Counted from the first letter of the stretch, positions 43,745 to 56,075 are shown. The stretch: DNA of 64,000 bases from Panulirus ornatus (GCF_036320965.1 NC_092234.1:48135954-48199953), one strand, 5' to 3'. Notes: a model not told the origin generated them from the letters alone. Numbers and translations: made by a program.

Positions 43745-45400
43745 TTAGCCAAGCAGGGAGGGCTAAGGCTCGCTCGGCCCTGGTGAGGTGTGGCCAAGCA
43801 GGGAGGGCTAAGGCTTGCTCGGCCTTGGTGAGTTGTGGCCAAGCAGGGAGGGCTAAGGCTCGCTCAGCCCTGGTGAGGTGTGGCCAAGCAGGGAGGGCTA
43901 AGGCTTGCTTGGCCCTGGTGAGGTGTGGCCAAGCAGTGAGGGCTAAGGCTCGCTCGGCCCTGGTTAAGTGTGGCCAAGCAGGGAGGGCTAAGGCTCGCTC
44001 GGCCCTGGTGAGGTGTGGCCAAGCAGGGAGGGCTAAGGCCCGCTCGGCCCTGGTGAGGTGTGGCCAAGCAGGGAGGGCTAAGGCTTGCTTGGCCCTGGTG
44101 AGGTGTGGCCAAGCAGTGAGGGCTAAGGCTCGCTCAGCCCTGGTGAGGTGTGGCCAAGCAGGGAGGGCTAAGGCTCGCTCGGCCCTGGTTAAGTGTGGCC
44201 AAGCATGGAGGGCTAAGGCTCGCTCGGCCCTGGTAAGGTGTGGCCAAGCAGGGAGGGCTAAGGCTCGCTCAGCCCTGGTGAGGTGTGGCCAAGCATGGAG
44301 GGCTAAGGCTCGCTCGGCCCTGGTGAGGTGTGGCCAAGCAGGGAGGGCTAAGGCTCGCTCAGCCCTGGTGAGGTGTGGCCAAGCAGGGAGGGCTAAGGCT
44401 CGCTCAGCCCTGGTGAGTTGTGGCCAAGCAGGGAGGGCTAAGGCTCGCTCAGCCCTGGTGAGGTGTGGCCAAGCAGGGAGGGCTAAGGCTCGCTCGGCCC
44501 TGGTGAGATGTGGCCAAGCATGGAGGGCTAAGGCTCGCTCGGCCCTGGTTAAGTGTGGCCAAGCATGGAGGGCTAAGGCTCGCTCGGCCCTGGTGAGGTG
44601 TGGCCAGCAGGGAGAGCTAAGGTTCGCTTGGCCCTGGTGAGGTGTGGCCAAGCAGGGAGAGCTAAGGTTCGCTTGGCCCTGGTGAGGTGTGGCCAGGCAG
44701 GGAGGGCTAAGGCTCGCTCGGCCCTGGTGAGGTGTGGCCAGGAAGGAGGGCTAAGGCTCGCTCAGCCTTGGTGAGGTGTGGCCAAGCAGGGAGGGCTAAG
44801 GCTCGCTCGGCCCTGGTGAGGTGTGGCCAGGAAGGAGGGCTAAGGCTCGCTCGGCCTTGGTTAGGTGTGGCCAGCAGGGAGGGCTAAGGCTCGCTCGGCC
44901 CTGGCGAGGTGTGGCCAAGCAGGGAGGGCTAAGGCCCGCTCGGCCCTGGTTAAGTGTGGCCAAGCATGGAGGGCTAAGGCTCGCTCGGCCTTGGTGAGGT
45001 GTGGCCAAGCAGGGAGGGCTAAGGCCCGCTCGGCCCTGGTGAGGTGTGGCCAAGCATGGAGGGCTAAGGCTCGCTCGGCCCTGGTTAAGTGTGGCCAAGC
45101 AGGGAGGGCTAAGGCTCGCTCGGCCCTGGTGAGGTGTGGCCAAGCAGGGAGGGCTAAGGCTCGCTCGGCCCTGGTGTGGCCAAGCAGTGAGGGTTAAGGC
45201 CTGGCCCTGGTCAGGTGTGGCCAAGCAGGGAGAGCTAAGGCCTGGCCCTGGTCAGGTGTGGCCAAGCGGTGAGGCCTAAGGCCCGGCCCTGGTCAGGTGT
45301 GGCCTGGTAATAGGGCTAAGGCCCGACCCTGGTGAGGTGTGGCCAAGCAGTGAGGGCTAAGGCCCGACCCTGGTCAGGTGTGGCCGGGTAGGAGGGAGAG
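43745..45400. repeat. 45-bp minisatellite, about 37 copies
   Basis: The unit is GCCAAGCAGGGAGGGCTAAG plus GCTCGCTCGGCCCTGGTGAG plus GTGTG. Variants: TAAGTG, CATGGAG and CAGTGAG. Because 45 = 15 codons, frames of 378 (plus) and 415 (minus) codons run through it (Ala-Leu-Ala repeats). The flanking frames differ and no start or domain is convincing, so no gene is called. Units shorten and decay after 45180. Confidence 0.96.
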
Positions 45401-45620
45401 GGAGAGGGAGACCAAAGCCCTGAGGGCGGTGCTTGCATGACATTCGGGCCAGCCCTTTCTGCATCCAGCCAGAGCCAGCAGGCACGACTGTCAGCCCCCG
45501 CCACTCCTGACAACACCTGGCGCTGACAACGCCTCTTCCTGACACCCCTTGACGCCGCCTGAGCCAGGCAGCACCTGACACCCGCTGACACCACACCTCT
45601 GGTTCAACTTCAGTCAACTG

Positions 45621-45626
<6 letters not shown>
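45401..45626. other. Non-repetitive spacer
   Basis: Short GC-rich spacer with GACAACACCTGGCGCTGACA and similar words that repeat loosely (GACACCC, GACGCC). No gene. Confidence 0.5.

Positions 45627-45694
<68 letters not shown>
45627..45694. repeat. (CT)n microsatellite
   Basis: About 34 CT units. Confidence 0.97.
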
Positions 45695-45699
<5 letters not shown>

Positions 45700-45814
45700 C
45701 TGATCAGCTGACTGAATCGCTCTCGATGACTGATAACTTTTTGACTTAATCTCGTACATCAATTGGCTCCTTATATTTTTTTCTCTAAAGTATTATTTCC
45801 TACATTGGGCAAGT

Positions 45815-46562
45815 GACGGGGAATATATAGTGTAGATGTCGGGGAATATATAGTGTAGATGTTGGGGAATATATAGTGTAGATGTCGGGGAATATATAGT
45901 GTAGATGACGGGGAATATATAGTGTAGATGTCGGGAATATATAGTGTAGATGTCGGGGAATATATAGTGTAGATGTGGGGGAATATATAGTGTAGATGTC
46001 GGGGAATATATAGTGTAGATGTCGGGGGAATATATAGTGTAGATGTTGGGGAATATATAGTGTAGATGTCGGGGGAATATATAGTGTAGATGTCGGGGAA
46101 TATATAGTGTAGATGTTGGGGAATATATAGTGTAGATGTCGGGGAATATATAGTGTAGATGTTGGTGAATATATAGTGTAGATGTCGGGGAATATATAGT
46201 GTAGATGTCGGGGGAATATATAGTGTAGATGTCGGGGAATATATAGTGTAGATGTCGGGGAATATATAGAGTAGATGTTGGGGAATATATAGTGTAGATG
46301 TTGGGGGAATATATAGTGTAGATGTCGGGGGAATATATAGTGTAGATGTTGGGGAATATATAGTGTAGATGTTGGGGGAATATATAGTGTAGATGTTGGT
46401 GAATATATAGTGTAGATGTCGGGGAATATATAGTGTAGATGTTGGTGAATATATAGTGTAGATGTTGGGGAATATATAGTGTAGATGTCGGGGTAATATA
46501 TAGTGTAGATGTTGGTGAATATATAGTGTAGATGTCGGGGGAATATATAGTGTAGATGTCGT
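45815..46562. repeat. 23-24-bp minisatellite, about 32 copies
   Basis: The unit is GGGGAATATATAGTGTAGAT plus GTC or GTT. Length varies through the G run, and GTGAATATA is a minor form. The 329-codon minus-strand Tyr/Ile/Ser frame is a product of the repeat. Confidence 0.97.
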
Positions 46563-46719
46563 CTCTCCGTCCGTCTGTCTGTCTGTCGCTTGGGAGTTCA
46601 GTTCACTGTTATTCTGGGATGACAAGGTGTGTGTCGGCCTGTGAAATTGGACATGGGTACGTCCCCCGGGCTGGGAACGTAATGCCTGTACGTCCAGTTG
46701 CAGCAGCCAGCAAGACCGC

Positions 46720-47966
46720 TCACATTCTCCATCGCTAGATCTGTTGCTCACATCTTCCATCGCTAGATCTGTTGCTCACGTCTTCCATCGCTAGATCTGT
46801 TGCTCATAGCTTTCATCGCTAGATCTGTTGCTCATAGCTTTCATCGCTAGATCTGTTGCTCACATTCTCCATCGCTAGATCTGTTGCTCATAGCTTTCAT
46901 CGCTAGATCTGTTGCTCATAGCTTTCATCGCTAGATCTGTTGCTCACGTCTTCCATCGCTAGATCTGTTGCTCATAGCTTTCATCGCTAGATCTGTTGCT
47001 CATAGCTTTCATCGCTAGATCTGTTGCTCATAGCTTTCATCGCTAGATCTGTTGCTCATAGCTTTCATCGCTAGATCTGTTGCTCATAGCTTTCATCGCT
47101 AGATATGTTGCTCATAGCTTTCATCGCTAGATCTGTTGCTCACGTCTTCCATCGCTAGATCTGTTGCTCATAGCTTTCATCGCTAGATCTGTTGCTCATA
47201 GCTTTCATCGCTAGATCTGTTGCTCACATCTTCCATCGCTAGATCTGTTGCTCACGTCTTCCATCGCTAGATCTGTTGCTCACGTCTTCCATCGCTAGAT
47301 CTGTTGCTCATAGCTTTCATCGCTAGATCTGTTGCTCACATTCTCCATCGCTAGATCTGTTGCTCACATCTTCCATCGCTAGATCTGTTGCTCACATCTT
47401 CCATCGCTAGATCTGTTGCTCACATCTTCCATCGCTAGATCTGTTGCTCACATCTTCCATCGCTAGATCTGTTGCTCACATCTTCCATCGCTAGATCTGT
47501 TGCTCACATCTTCCATCGCTAGATCTGTTGCTCACGTCTTCCATCGCTAGATCTGTTGCTCATAGCTTTCATCGCTAGATCTGTTGCTCATAGCTTTCAT
47601 CGCTAGATCTGTTGCTCATACCTTTCATCGCTAGATCTGTTGCTCATAGCTTTCATCGCTAGATCTGTTGCTCATATCTTCCATCGCTAGATCTGTTGCT
47701 CATAGCTTTCATCGCTAGATCTGTTGCTCATAGCTTTCATCGCTAGATCTGTTGCTCATAGCTTTCATCGCTAGATCTGTTGCTCACATCTTCCATCGCT
47801 ATATCTGTTGCTCATAGCTTTCATCGCTAGATCTGTTGCTCATATCTTCCATCGCTAGATCTGTTGCTCATAGCTTTCATCGCTAGATCTGTTGCTCATA
47901 GCTTTCATCGCTAGATCTGTTGCCCACATCTTTCATCGCTAGATCTGTTGCTCACATCTTCCATCG
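46720..47966. repeat. 28-bp minisatellite, about 44 copies
   Basis: The unit is CATCGCTAGATCTGTTGCTC plus ATAGCTTT, alternating with ACATCTTC, ACGTCTTC and ACATTCTC endings. Only the eight-base tail varies; the 20-base core, which contains AGATCT, is nearly constant. Confidence 0.97.
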
Positions 47967-48345
47967 GCACATGACAACGGAGGCTCAGGCGGGGAAGTTA
48001 GCGGGGCACATGACAGCGGAGGCTCAGGCGGGGAAGTTAGCACGGCACATGACAGCGGAGGCTCAGGCGGGGAAGTTAGCGCGGCACATGACAGTGGAGG
48101 CTCAGGCGGGGAAGTTAGCGCGGCACATGGCAGCGGAGGCTCAGGCGGGGAAGTTAGCGCGGCACATGGCAGTGGAGGCTCAGGCGGGGAAGTTAGCGGG
48201 GCACATGACAGCGGAGGCTCAGGCGGGGAAGTTAGCGCGGCACATGACAGCGGAGGCTCAGGCGGGGAAGTTAGCGCGGCACATGACAACGGAGGCTCAG
48301 GCGGGGAAGTTAGTATGGCATATGACAGCGGAGGCTCAGGCGTAG
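47967..48345. repeat. 39-bp minisatellite, about 10 copies
   Basis: The unit is GGCACATGACAGCGGAGGCT plus CAGGCGGGGAAGTTAGCGC. It starts inside a unit of the preceding 28-bp array. Thirteen codons per unit keep frames open on both strands. Confidence 0.96.
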
Positions 48346-48375
48346 AAGTTATTCTCTCACGTGTGAGGTCGAGCC

Positions 48376-48575
48376 ATACTGAAGGTCCCGGGGTTTACTG
48401 TATGGGGTTGGTATGTTGACCACCCCAGGCCACCGGGGTTTTACTGTATGGGGCTGATATGTTAACGACCCCAGGCCACCGGGGTTTTACTGTATGGGGC
48501 TGATATGTTGACCACCCCAGGCCACCGGGGTTTTACTGTATGGGGCTGATATGTTAACGACCCCTGGCCACCAAC
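48376..48575. repeat. ~47-bp repeat, about 4 copies
   Basis: The unit contains CCACCGGGGTTTTACTGTAT, GGGGCTGATATGTT and AACGACCCCAGG (or GACCACCCCAGG). Confidence 0.9.
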
Positions 48576-48936
48576 TACTGCATTACGGGCACGTGCCTAG
48601 CCTCACACAGCCGAGTTTGCCAACGTGTGAACTGTGAATTTAAGGAACAGGGAATTTGAGTAAGGAGAAATATCGGGAATTATAGTCTGCTCCGGAGGTG
48701 CGTGATAGAAGGCCTGCATACGGGGGAGTGCACCAGCGCGGTGCCCAGGTGTGGAAGCCTCCACCCGCTGGACTCCCTCGCTAACCTTCGATACGTCTCG
48801 TTAAACGCGCCTCTCGTGTGGTTAGCTGATATCTATCGTGTTGTGTTTCGCTTTGTCCACCTCCCTCCTCTCCTTTTTTTTTTTCGTATATTGATGTGTA
48901 ATGTCAGGTTGAGGTGCGCGCGCGCGCTCTGGTCCG

Positions 48937-48970
<34 letters not shown>

Positions 48971-50270
48971 CCCGGACGTCCTTGTATTACGCAGAGACGC
49001 GCATGAATTTGGCGTGAGACCAATCATATAATTTTGGGCGGGAGATGCCGGACGCTGGCTACTGCCATTTAAAACGTTGCACACAAAGCTCTCGCTCTAT
49101 CTAAATCTACTATCTACATATCTACGATCATCGTCAAGCTTATCTGCATTTAATTATCCATATATATATAAGGGTCGTTGTTATCTCTTGTTTCCATTTA
49201 AGCGTCCGCCACACTCGGTTCATCCCTTGGCGCGTATAGGTAGCCAGATGTCATCGGTAATTTACTTCATTTAAAGAACCAGCCACTGTCTCCTAGGGAC
49301 GCACAGAGTCTTCACGCTCTCCCGATATTCTTAGAAAGAATCGTGTAATTACATTGAGATTTACGATGGTGGTGGAGGAGGAGGTGGTGGCGGGTTGTTT
49401 CAGAATTTAATCTCGCGTTTCGAGGAAGGTGGAGGAGACACATCGGGGTAACCGTCGCGCCATGTCGGCCGCGCCGCGCCCCACCTGCACCCGACCCCCG
49501 GCCTCCGCTGCTACACTTGCCTTCCCAGAAGCCATTCGTCCAGTCATGAAGGGATATTTTTTTTTCTTTCCTCATTTTTTTTTTTTTTGACGGCGTTATT
49601 CGTCGAGTTACCCTCTCATACCTGGAAAAATTTATGTGGATATTTTGTATATGAGATTAACAGTTAAGTTATACGCGCGGAGGTTTTTTGAGACAGAGGT
49701 GGGTTGATTTTGAAAGACAACGGATCTGTTCGCGGAAAAGTTTCCACATATTTTTTTCTCCGGCATTTACACCACATGTCGTTACCCTTCCATAAACGCA
49801 TATGAACAAAGGATCTCAATTAGACTCGTCCAATCCAATATGTCATTAAAGAATGAATTTCGAAATGCCTCCCGCTTGTGATGTCGCTGGGAGAAGAGAC
49901 ATGAAGCCCTTTCGAGAAATGAGCCTAGTGTGTGGCTCCTGGTTCCCGCCCTGCCCCTCGCAACTCCCGCTATAGCGAGGGAGGAGGTCTTCAAGGTGGC
50001 TGGCGCCCGATGAATCCGGTCGCAATCTTGACCGGATTAGGTGCGCGTGCGCGTAGTACCGTTCAAATCAAAAACTATATTAAGGATCAGTTATTCATGA
50101 TGGTGTCCGCGCGACATGTCGACGTTCCTACTGTACAGGTTTTATTTCAGTGGCCAAGAATGATCTACAGGAATGTGCTACGTCAGTACGGGAGGGGAGC
50201 ATGAGGGAAGAACTAGGTGTTAGTTGTGGTCATTGGTGACATCTAGCATATCTGGTCAGCTGATGCTAAC
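48576..50270. other. Non-repetitive stretch without a supported gene
   Basis: About 1.7 kb of mixed sequence. It contains a GC dinucleotide run (GCGCGCGCGC, near 48919), (CA)n at 48942-48969, a poly-T tract at 49578-49588 and a GGTGGTGGAGGA patch near 49370. Open frames stay below 110 codons and none resembles a known family. A GC-rich strip at 49440-49530 could be exonic but has no distinguishing signal. Confidence 0.45.
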
Positions 50271-50668
50271 TGGATGGCTGACTTCGTCGGCATTCAGCCA
50301 GTCAAGTGGCTGCATTCATTGGCATTCATCCGGCCATTTGACTGCATTCATGGGCATTCAGCCACTCAAGTGACCGCATTCATCATTCATCCGGTTATTT
50401 GGCTGCCTTCATCGGCATTCAGCCTCTCAAGTGACTGCATTCATCGACATTTAGCCACTCAAGTGACTGCATTCATCAGCATTCATCCGGTCATTTGACT
50501 GCCTTCATCGACATTCAGCCACTCAAGTGACTGCAATCATCAGCATTCATCTGGCCATTTGAGACTGCCTTCATCGGCATTCAGCCACTCAAGTGACTGC
50601 ATTCATCGCCATTCAGCCACTCAAGTGACTGCATTCATCACCATTCAGCCACTCAAGTGACTGCATTC
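50271..50668. repeat. ~31-33-bp degenerate minisatellite
   Basis: Units combine GCATTCAGCCACTCAAGTGA or GCATTCATCCGGTCATTTGA with CTGCATTCATCG. Two alternating unit types can be followed for about 12 copies. Confidence 0.9.
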
Positions 50669-50929
50669 TTCGGATGACGTCTCTTGACCGTACAAGCAGC
50701 GACCCGGAATAAGCCCTAACCTGGAGGACCCAACCGACCATCAAGTACTCGAAATTGTCGCTGTGTAGAAACTAAATTACTTTTTTTTTTCTTCCCCAAT
50801 ATACGTTCAACCCAGGTGAGGCAGTGCATGATGATTGGCTTGACCTGTAACTAGGGGTCAAGCCTGGCTTTTTTTTAACCCGACCTGACCTTAAAGTTTC
50901 AGGTCAGAGGCACTGAAGGTGTATGTGTT

Positions 50930-51420
50930 TGTTATCTGTTGTCTCTACTGTTATCTGTGATCCAATGTTACCTGTTGTTCAATGTTCAACTATTACCACT
51001 GTTCAACTATTACCCTAAGCTGTTGTTCACTGTTGCCTGTTCAACTGTTACCCTCGGGAGAGGCAATGGACGTCAAACACACATCAGGAATTATTGTGGG
51101 ATAATGCCAATAACTTTTGCATTTTTCGACCCGGGCGTTTAAATTGGTATTTTGATTGAGTCTCTCTTTGTCGAGATGGTGAATGGAAGTCTCAGATAGA
51201 GTGTCGAGGCCCGGGTGGTGTCAGCCAGAATGTGATTTAGGTAGTGTCAGCCCAAGTAATGTCAGCAGGGTAGTGTCAGTAAGGTGTCAGGTAGTAATCC
51301 ACCAGGTGTCAGCCGGGCCGTGTGAAGTGAGTACAGTCAGTCCCATGAGGGTCAGCTGGTAATGTCAGCAGTTAGGGTAGTGTTAGCCACACGCAAGCTG
51401 AGTTAGTGTCAGACCAATGC
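50930..51420. repeat. Decayed GTTCAACTGTTACC and GTGTCAGC repeats
   Basis: CTGTTGTTCAATGTTCAACT words at 50935-51060 are followed from 51215 by irregular GTAGTGTCAGC words. Both are too decayed for a clear period. No gene. Confidence 0.55.
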
Positions 51421-51608
51421 TGCCAACCAGTGAGGTGTCAGCAAGGTCGATTCGGGTAGGTGGTGTCAGCCAGGATCGGCTGACCTTCGTCAGGAGGAAG
51501 CTGTACGCCAAGTTGATATCTGTCAGTCGCCACGGTAATGTCAGTCGTAGTCAGGAACTGTTTTTTAAGAAACAGGACGGGGAAAATGGTCCTCCGCCAC
51601 AGACCATG

Positions 51609-51610
<2 letters not shown>

Positions 51611-51682
<72 letters not shown>
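51611..51682. repeat. (CT)n microsatellite
   Basis: About 36 CT units between non-repetitive flanks. Confidence 0.97.
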
Positions 51683-51685
<3 letters not shown>

Positions 51686-52930
51686 GTCTGCGAAATGCTA
51701 GAAAGGATCACCAAAAAGTCTAGCAAGGAAAACACATGCCTTATCGAGATTCAGCTTGGGAAAAGGCGGGCATTACGTGACGATGTGACATTTCTACGAG
51801 AGAGTAAGTTCGGTCGGTTTTCGAGAGAAAAGTTTATGATATCTTCCATAATAAGTTTCTCATATCTTTCGCTTTAGTTTCAATCATACAAAGCCTCGAA
51901 GGGATCCTGTGGTCTGTTGCTCCTTGAATTCCTTTGTGAAAGAATGAGTGAATTGTGTTTCTGGGTCGCCAGAAAGCATTTGAAACTGTGCCGCATACAG
52001 AGATAGAGGCTTGTAAGGACGTTGCATACGTAGGCAGGAATAAGGGGGAGACTTCTTCGATAGATGGAATTTTTTCTTAGTGGAGGAGACTTAAAGGACG
52101 CATGTTGGAGGCCCCCCCCCCCTTCTCAAAATGGGTTTGGGTCATCATTGGTGTGCCTCATGGTTCAGGACTGGGACCATTAATCCTTTAGATCGTTGTT
52201 AATGACTCGCCAGAAGGAATGGAATCCTGCCTGTTTGTGTGTGTTTGCAGATGATGCCAGAGTCATGGGAGAAGGGAATGATTCCATCATTTTACCAAGA
52301 GACTTAAGGCAAGTATGGTACATGGGTGATGAAATTCAACCCATAGGAATACAAAGTATTGAGGATGGGACATGGTGAAAGAGGGACTCTATACGAATAT
52401 TATCCAACTAGAAAAAGGGTGCTCAACCTCCCAACCTGTTGCCTGAGGTTAACTTTAGGAAAATAGAGAAACAGGCCGTACATTAGCCTATATTGGAATT
52501 ACGTTTCAAGTATATGGATAAAGAAATATTAGGGGGAAAACTCTTCTCACTTTATATTAGACCCAAACTAGAATACGGTTCTTAGGTTTGGTCACCGCAC
52601 GTAAAGAAGCAGAAAGTGAACTAATAGAGAAGGTCCAGAGGAGTGGGGCAGCAAAGACGGTACCAGAATTACGAGAGATGAGTTACAGTGAGGGGTGAGA
52701 GGCCGTAAGAGTGTGTGTGTGTGCATCATGGAAGAGAAAAGAGTAAGGTGTGATTGGAGGACAGACTTCAAAGTGCATACGTAGCTTATGACATCAGAAG
52801 TCCACATTCTTTCGAAAGGCGTAGGGATAAAAGACTGAGGAATGAGCGTGAGAATGTAGACAACATACAGATGTTTAAGGAGCTGTGTGATAGTGGAGAA
52901 TGGTCAAGCGATAAAGCCCTCCATGTGGAG
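51683..52930 (+). pseudogene. Degraded CR1/Jockey-type LINE reverse transcriptase
   Basis: RT landmarks appear in order but in shifting frames with stops: KAFETVPH near 51977 (cf. domain A, KAFDTVPH); VIIGVPHGSGLGPL near 52143 (GVPQGSVLGPL); VNDSPEGMESCLF near 52198; FADDARVMG near 52246, the catalytic box; LYIRPKLEYG near 52550; VKKQKVN near 52600; then IEKVQRSGAA and LREMSYS near 52627-52690; finally SFERRRDKRLRNERENVDNI near 52810. Segment 51740-51940 resembles a LINE 3' tail shared with 15123-15225, so two fragments may be joined. The copy is clearly dead. Confidence 0.82.
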
Positions 52931-53265
52931 CTCCCTCCCTCCACCATACAATACAGATCCACTATCACCCCCCATTCCACCCCTATTCCACCTCTCCCCC
53001 CTTCTTTTTTTTTCTAAATGGAGCTGGAGATGGGAGGAGAGCCGGGCAGCGTCAGTCAGTCAGGCAGCGTCAGCCAGCTGTCAGCTCATCCTTCCGGCCT
53101 GTAATCGGCTTACAAAATCAATGACCAATCAGCGGCCGGTGATGAGCGTCCAGGGTAATTAGCATAATCACCTGGCGAGTCCTTAAGCGCTATTGATGCT
53201 GAGCTTTCCCCTCCGACCCACCCCTACACCGATCCCCACCCACCCCCTGACGGATGGCTGACAGG
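52931..53265. other. Non-repetitive spacer
   Basis: C-rich 52960-53010 and a short CAGTCAGTCAGGCAGCGTCA patch. No gene seen. Confidence 0.5.
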
Positions 53266-53267
53266 AC

Positions 53268-53745
53268 CTGGCAGGGAAGAGCCAAGGCTGACGGGGGAGT
53301 GACTACGGGTGACGGAGAGGAACTAGGGCTGACGGGGAGGGACCAGGGCTGACGGAGAGGGATCAGGACTGACGGAAAGGGATCAGGGCTGACGGAGAGG
53401 GATCAGGGCTGACGGGGAGAGACCAGGGCTGATGGGGAGAGACCAGGGCTGACGGGGAGGAGCTAGGACTGACGGGGAGGAGCTAGGACTGACGGAGAGG
53501 GATCAGGGCTGAAGGGGAGAGACCAGGGCTGATGGGGAGAGACCAGGGCTGACGGGGAGGGACCAGGACTGACGGGGAGGGACCAGGGCTGACAGAGAGG
53601 ACCTGTTGCTGACGGTGAGAAGCCAGGGCTGACGGAGAGGAACTATGACTGACGGGGAGGAACCTGAGGGCTGACGAGGAGGAAGCCAGGGCTGACGGTG
53701 AGAAGCCAGAGCTGACGGTGAGGAACCTGAGGGCTGACAGAGAGG
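53268..53745. repeat. 20-bp minisatellite, about 24 copies
   Basis: The unit is GACGGGGAGGGACCAGGGCT, with GAGAGG, GATCAGG, GCTAGG and GAAGCCA variants. Length varies little until the last units. Confidence 0.95.
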
Positions 53746-53829
53746 ATTCTCGTGCACCAGATGACCAGGACTAGGGACATGGTGGAGGCAGCAGGTCAGT
53801 CAGTCAGGGGCCATGTAAGGGGCGTCAGA

Positions 53830-53965
53830 GACAAGAGAGTGGGCCGGTATGGGCCTGGCGTGGTCGGGTGGGTCCGGTATGGGCCTGGCCTGGTCGGGTG
53901 GGTCCGGTGGGCCCGGTGCGGTGGTCCGGTATGGGCCAGGAGGCCTGGTGGGGTGGGTGCAGGTC
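53830..53965. repeat. GGGCCTGGTCGGGTGGGTCC tandem units
   Basis: Three to five decayed units of about 30-35 bp with GGTATGGGCC. G-rich. Followed by non-repetitive 53966-54045. Confidence 0.75.
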
Positions 53966-54045
53966 AGCCGACCTGTGGAGGAGACAACCCACCATTACCT
54001 GGCCAAGTAATTAATACTAACAGGAGCCACACCGTTGGGTCTACG

Positions 54046-54115
<70 letters not shown>

Positions 54116-54258
54116 TCTTCTTCTTCTTCTTCTTCTTCTTCTTCTTCTTCTTCTTCTTCTTCTTCTATTTCCTCCTCCTCCTCCTCTTCTTCTTCTTTTT
54201 CTTCTTCTTCTTCTTCTTCTTCTTCTTCTTCTTCTTCTTCTTCTTCTTCTTCTTCTCC

Positions 54259-54326
<68 letters not shown>

Positions 54327-54360
54327 GTTATTATTATCATCATTATGATTATTTTTATCA
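54046..54360. repeat. Compound microsatellite (AC)n-(TTC)n-(TTA)n
   Basis: About 33 AC units, then about 47 TTC units with a CCT interruption near 54170-54185, then about 33 TTA units. Frames on both strands here are homopolymeric artefacts. Confidence 0.97.
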
Positions 54361-54369
54361 TCGTAAGTC

Positions 54370-54461
54370 AGCACGGGCCAGTCCTAGCCACGGCTGTCGG
54401 CCCACACCCACCCCAGCTGCTCATCCTCCCATCGGGGCTGGTCGGGAAATGGGTACCTGTC

Positions 54462-54500
<39 letters not shown>
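54370..54500 (+). mobile_element. SINE body fragment plus (GT)n
   Basis: CCCACCCCAGCTGCTCATCC, then GGTCGGGAAATGGGTACCTG, matches the SINE-like body near 40780-40845 (GGTCGATAGATAGGTACCTG). It ends in (GT)n at 54465-54497. The 5' head is missing. Confidence 0.55.
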
Positions 54501-54501
<1 letters not shown>

Positions 54502-54895
54502 ACGGTACATCTAGGAAATGGTAAGAGATGGGACCCCACGAGTGTAGAACTCATCCCTTCCCATACAGTAATACAAGTCATTTGTTACAAGTTGGTACTT
54601 AGAGAAATTTAGTTAAGGTTAAAAAGAAAATATATGTCAATTCTAGTTGTTAATTAGCTGGCTTAACGACCGAATGAACGCGTAGTTAGCATGTCGAATT
54701 ATAAGGGATCATTTACTTGATTGATAAAGTGCAACGAATGGGTCAGTAGTAAATGTTTGACGAGGAGAGCGTAAAGATTGAAAACATCTGTAAGGAAAAC
54801 TAGTGCTGTACATACGAATGTAAAAAAAAAAAGGTGCGTTTGATGAAGATGTGGTTAACGAAAATGTATGATCGTAGAGTCCAGTAAGATACGTG
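54500..54895. other. Non-repetitive stretch without a supported gene
   Basis: AT-rich, with frames up to 75 codons. Nothing recognised. Confidence 0.45.
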
Positions 54896-55250
54896 GCTGT
54901 GATTAACGATGCTGTGTGTTTGTGATTAAGGGACATACGTTATTGTGGTCAATGATGGGGGTGTAGTTGTGATTAACGATGTGAATGGTCAACGGGGGTG
55001 TGTTATTGTGGAGATAGGAGTTGTGTGGTTCTGGTTAACGCAGATGAGCGGCTCTGGTCTACGAACGTGTGTGTGTGTGTGTGTATATCTGGTCAACGGA
55101 GGAGAGCGGTTATGGTCAACAGACATGTGTTTATCTGGTCAACGGAGGTGTGTGGTTCTAGTCATGGGAGGAGAGGGGCAAGATGTATACATGAAGACCT
55201 GATGATACATGACGAGTTTTTCTGCTGGAGGGTGACAGTGGTGTCATGAA
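54896..55250. repeat. Degenerate GGTCAACG repeat
   Basis: GTGGTTATGGTCAACGG and GTGATTAACGATG words recur every 25-40 bp with a (GT)n at 55068-55085. An old minisatellite. Confidence 0.6.
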
Positions 55251-55255
55251 TACCT

Positions 55256-56075
55256 CATGTATATAGATGGAGACAGGTTAGTGAAGTAGAAGGCTCCTCT
55301 CCCCACCCAACACTATAGATGGAGACAGGACAGTACAGCAGAAGGCTCCTTCCCCACCCAACATTATAGATGGAGACAGGACAGTACAGCAGAAGGCTCC
55401 TCTCCCCACCCAACACTATAGATGGAGACAAGACAGTACAGCAGAAGGCTCCTTCCCCACCCAACACTATAGATGGAGACAAGACAGTACAGCAGAAGGC
55501 TCCTACCCCCCACCCACCACTATAGATGGAGACAGGACAGTACAGCAGAAGGCTCCTCCCCCCACCCATCATTATAGATGGAGACAGGACAGTACAGCAG
55601 AAGGCTCCTTCCCCACCCACCACTATAGATGGAGACAGAACAGTACAGCAGAAGGCTCCTCCCCCCACCCATCATTATAGATGGAGACAGGACAGTACAG
55701 CAGAAGGCTCCTTCCCCACCCACCACTATAGATGGAGACAGGACAGTACAGCAAAAGGCTCCTTCCCCACCCACCACTATAGATGGAGACAGGACAGTAC
55801 AGCAGAAGGCTCCTCCCCCACACCCACCACTATAGATGGAGACAAGACAGTACAACAGAAGGCTCCTTCCCCACCCACCACTATAGATGGAGACGACAGT
55901 ACAGCAGAAGGCTCCTCCCCCACCCACCACTATATATGGAGACAGGACAGTACAGCAGAAGGCTCCTCCCCCCACCCATCATTGTAGATGGAGACAGGAC
56001 AGTACAGCAGAAGGTTCCTCCCCCACCCATCACTATAGATGGAGACAGGACAGTACAGCAGAAGGCTCCTTTCCC
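55256..56075. repeat. 51-bp minisatellite, about 16 copies
   Basis: The unit is CCCCACCCACCACTATAGAT plus GGAGACAGGACAGTACAGCA plus GAAGGCTCCTT. Variation lies in the C run before the ACCC and in CACTATAG/CATTATAG. Seventeen codons per unit make frames open on both strands. Confidence 0.96.

Noticed and set aside
43404..45224. Frames of 378 and 415 codons with Ala-rich 15-residue repeats
   Set aside because: They come from a 45-bp minisatellite and overlap antisense frames of the same length.
46720..48345. CRISPR-like array of near-identical repeats
   Set aside because: Units are contiguous with no unique spacers and the context is eukaryotic; it is a minisatellite.
53752..54374. Frames of 198 and 106 codons with poly-Phe, poly-Leu or poly-Arg
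   Set aside because: Direct translations of the AC/TTC/TTA compound microsatellite.
55300..56040. CACTATAG resembling a phage T7 promoter core
   Set aside because: Only part of the promoter matches and it is simply part of the 51-bp repeat unit.
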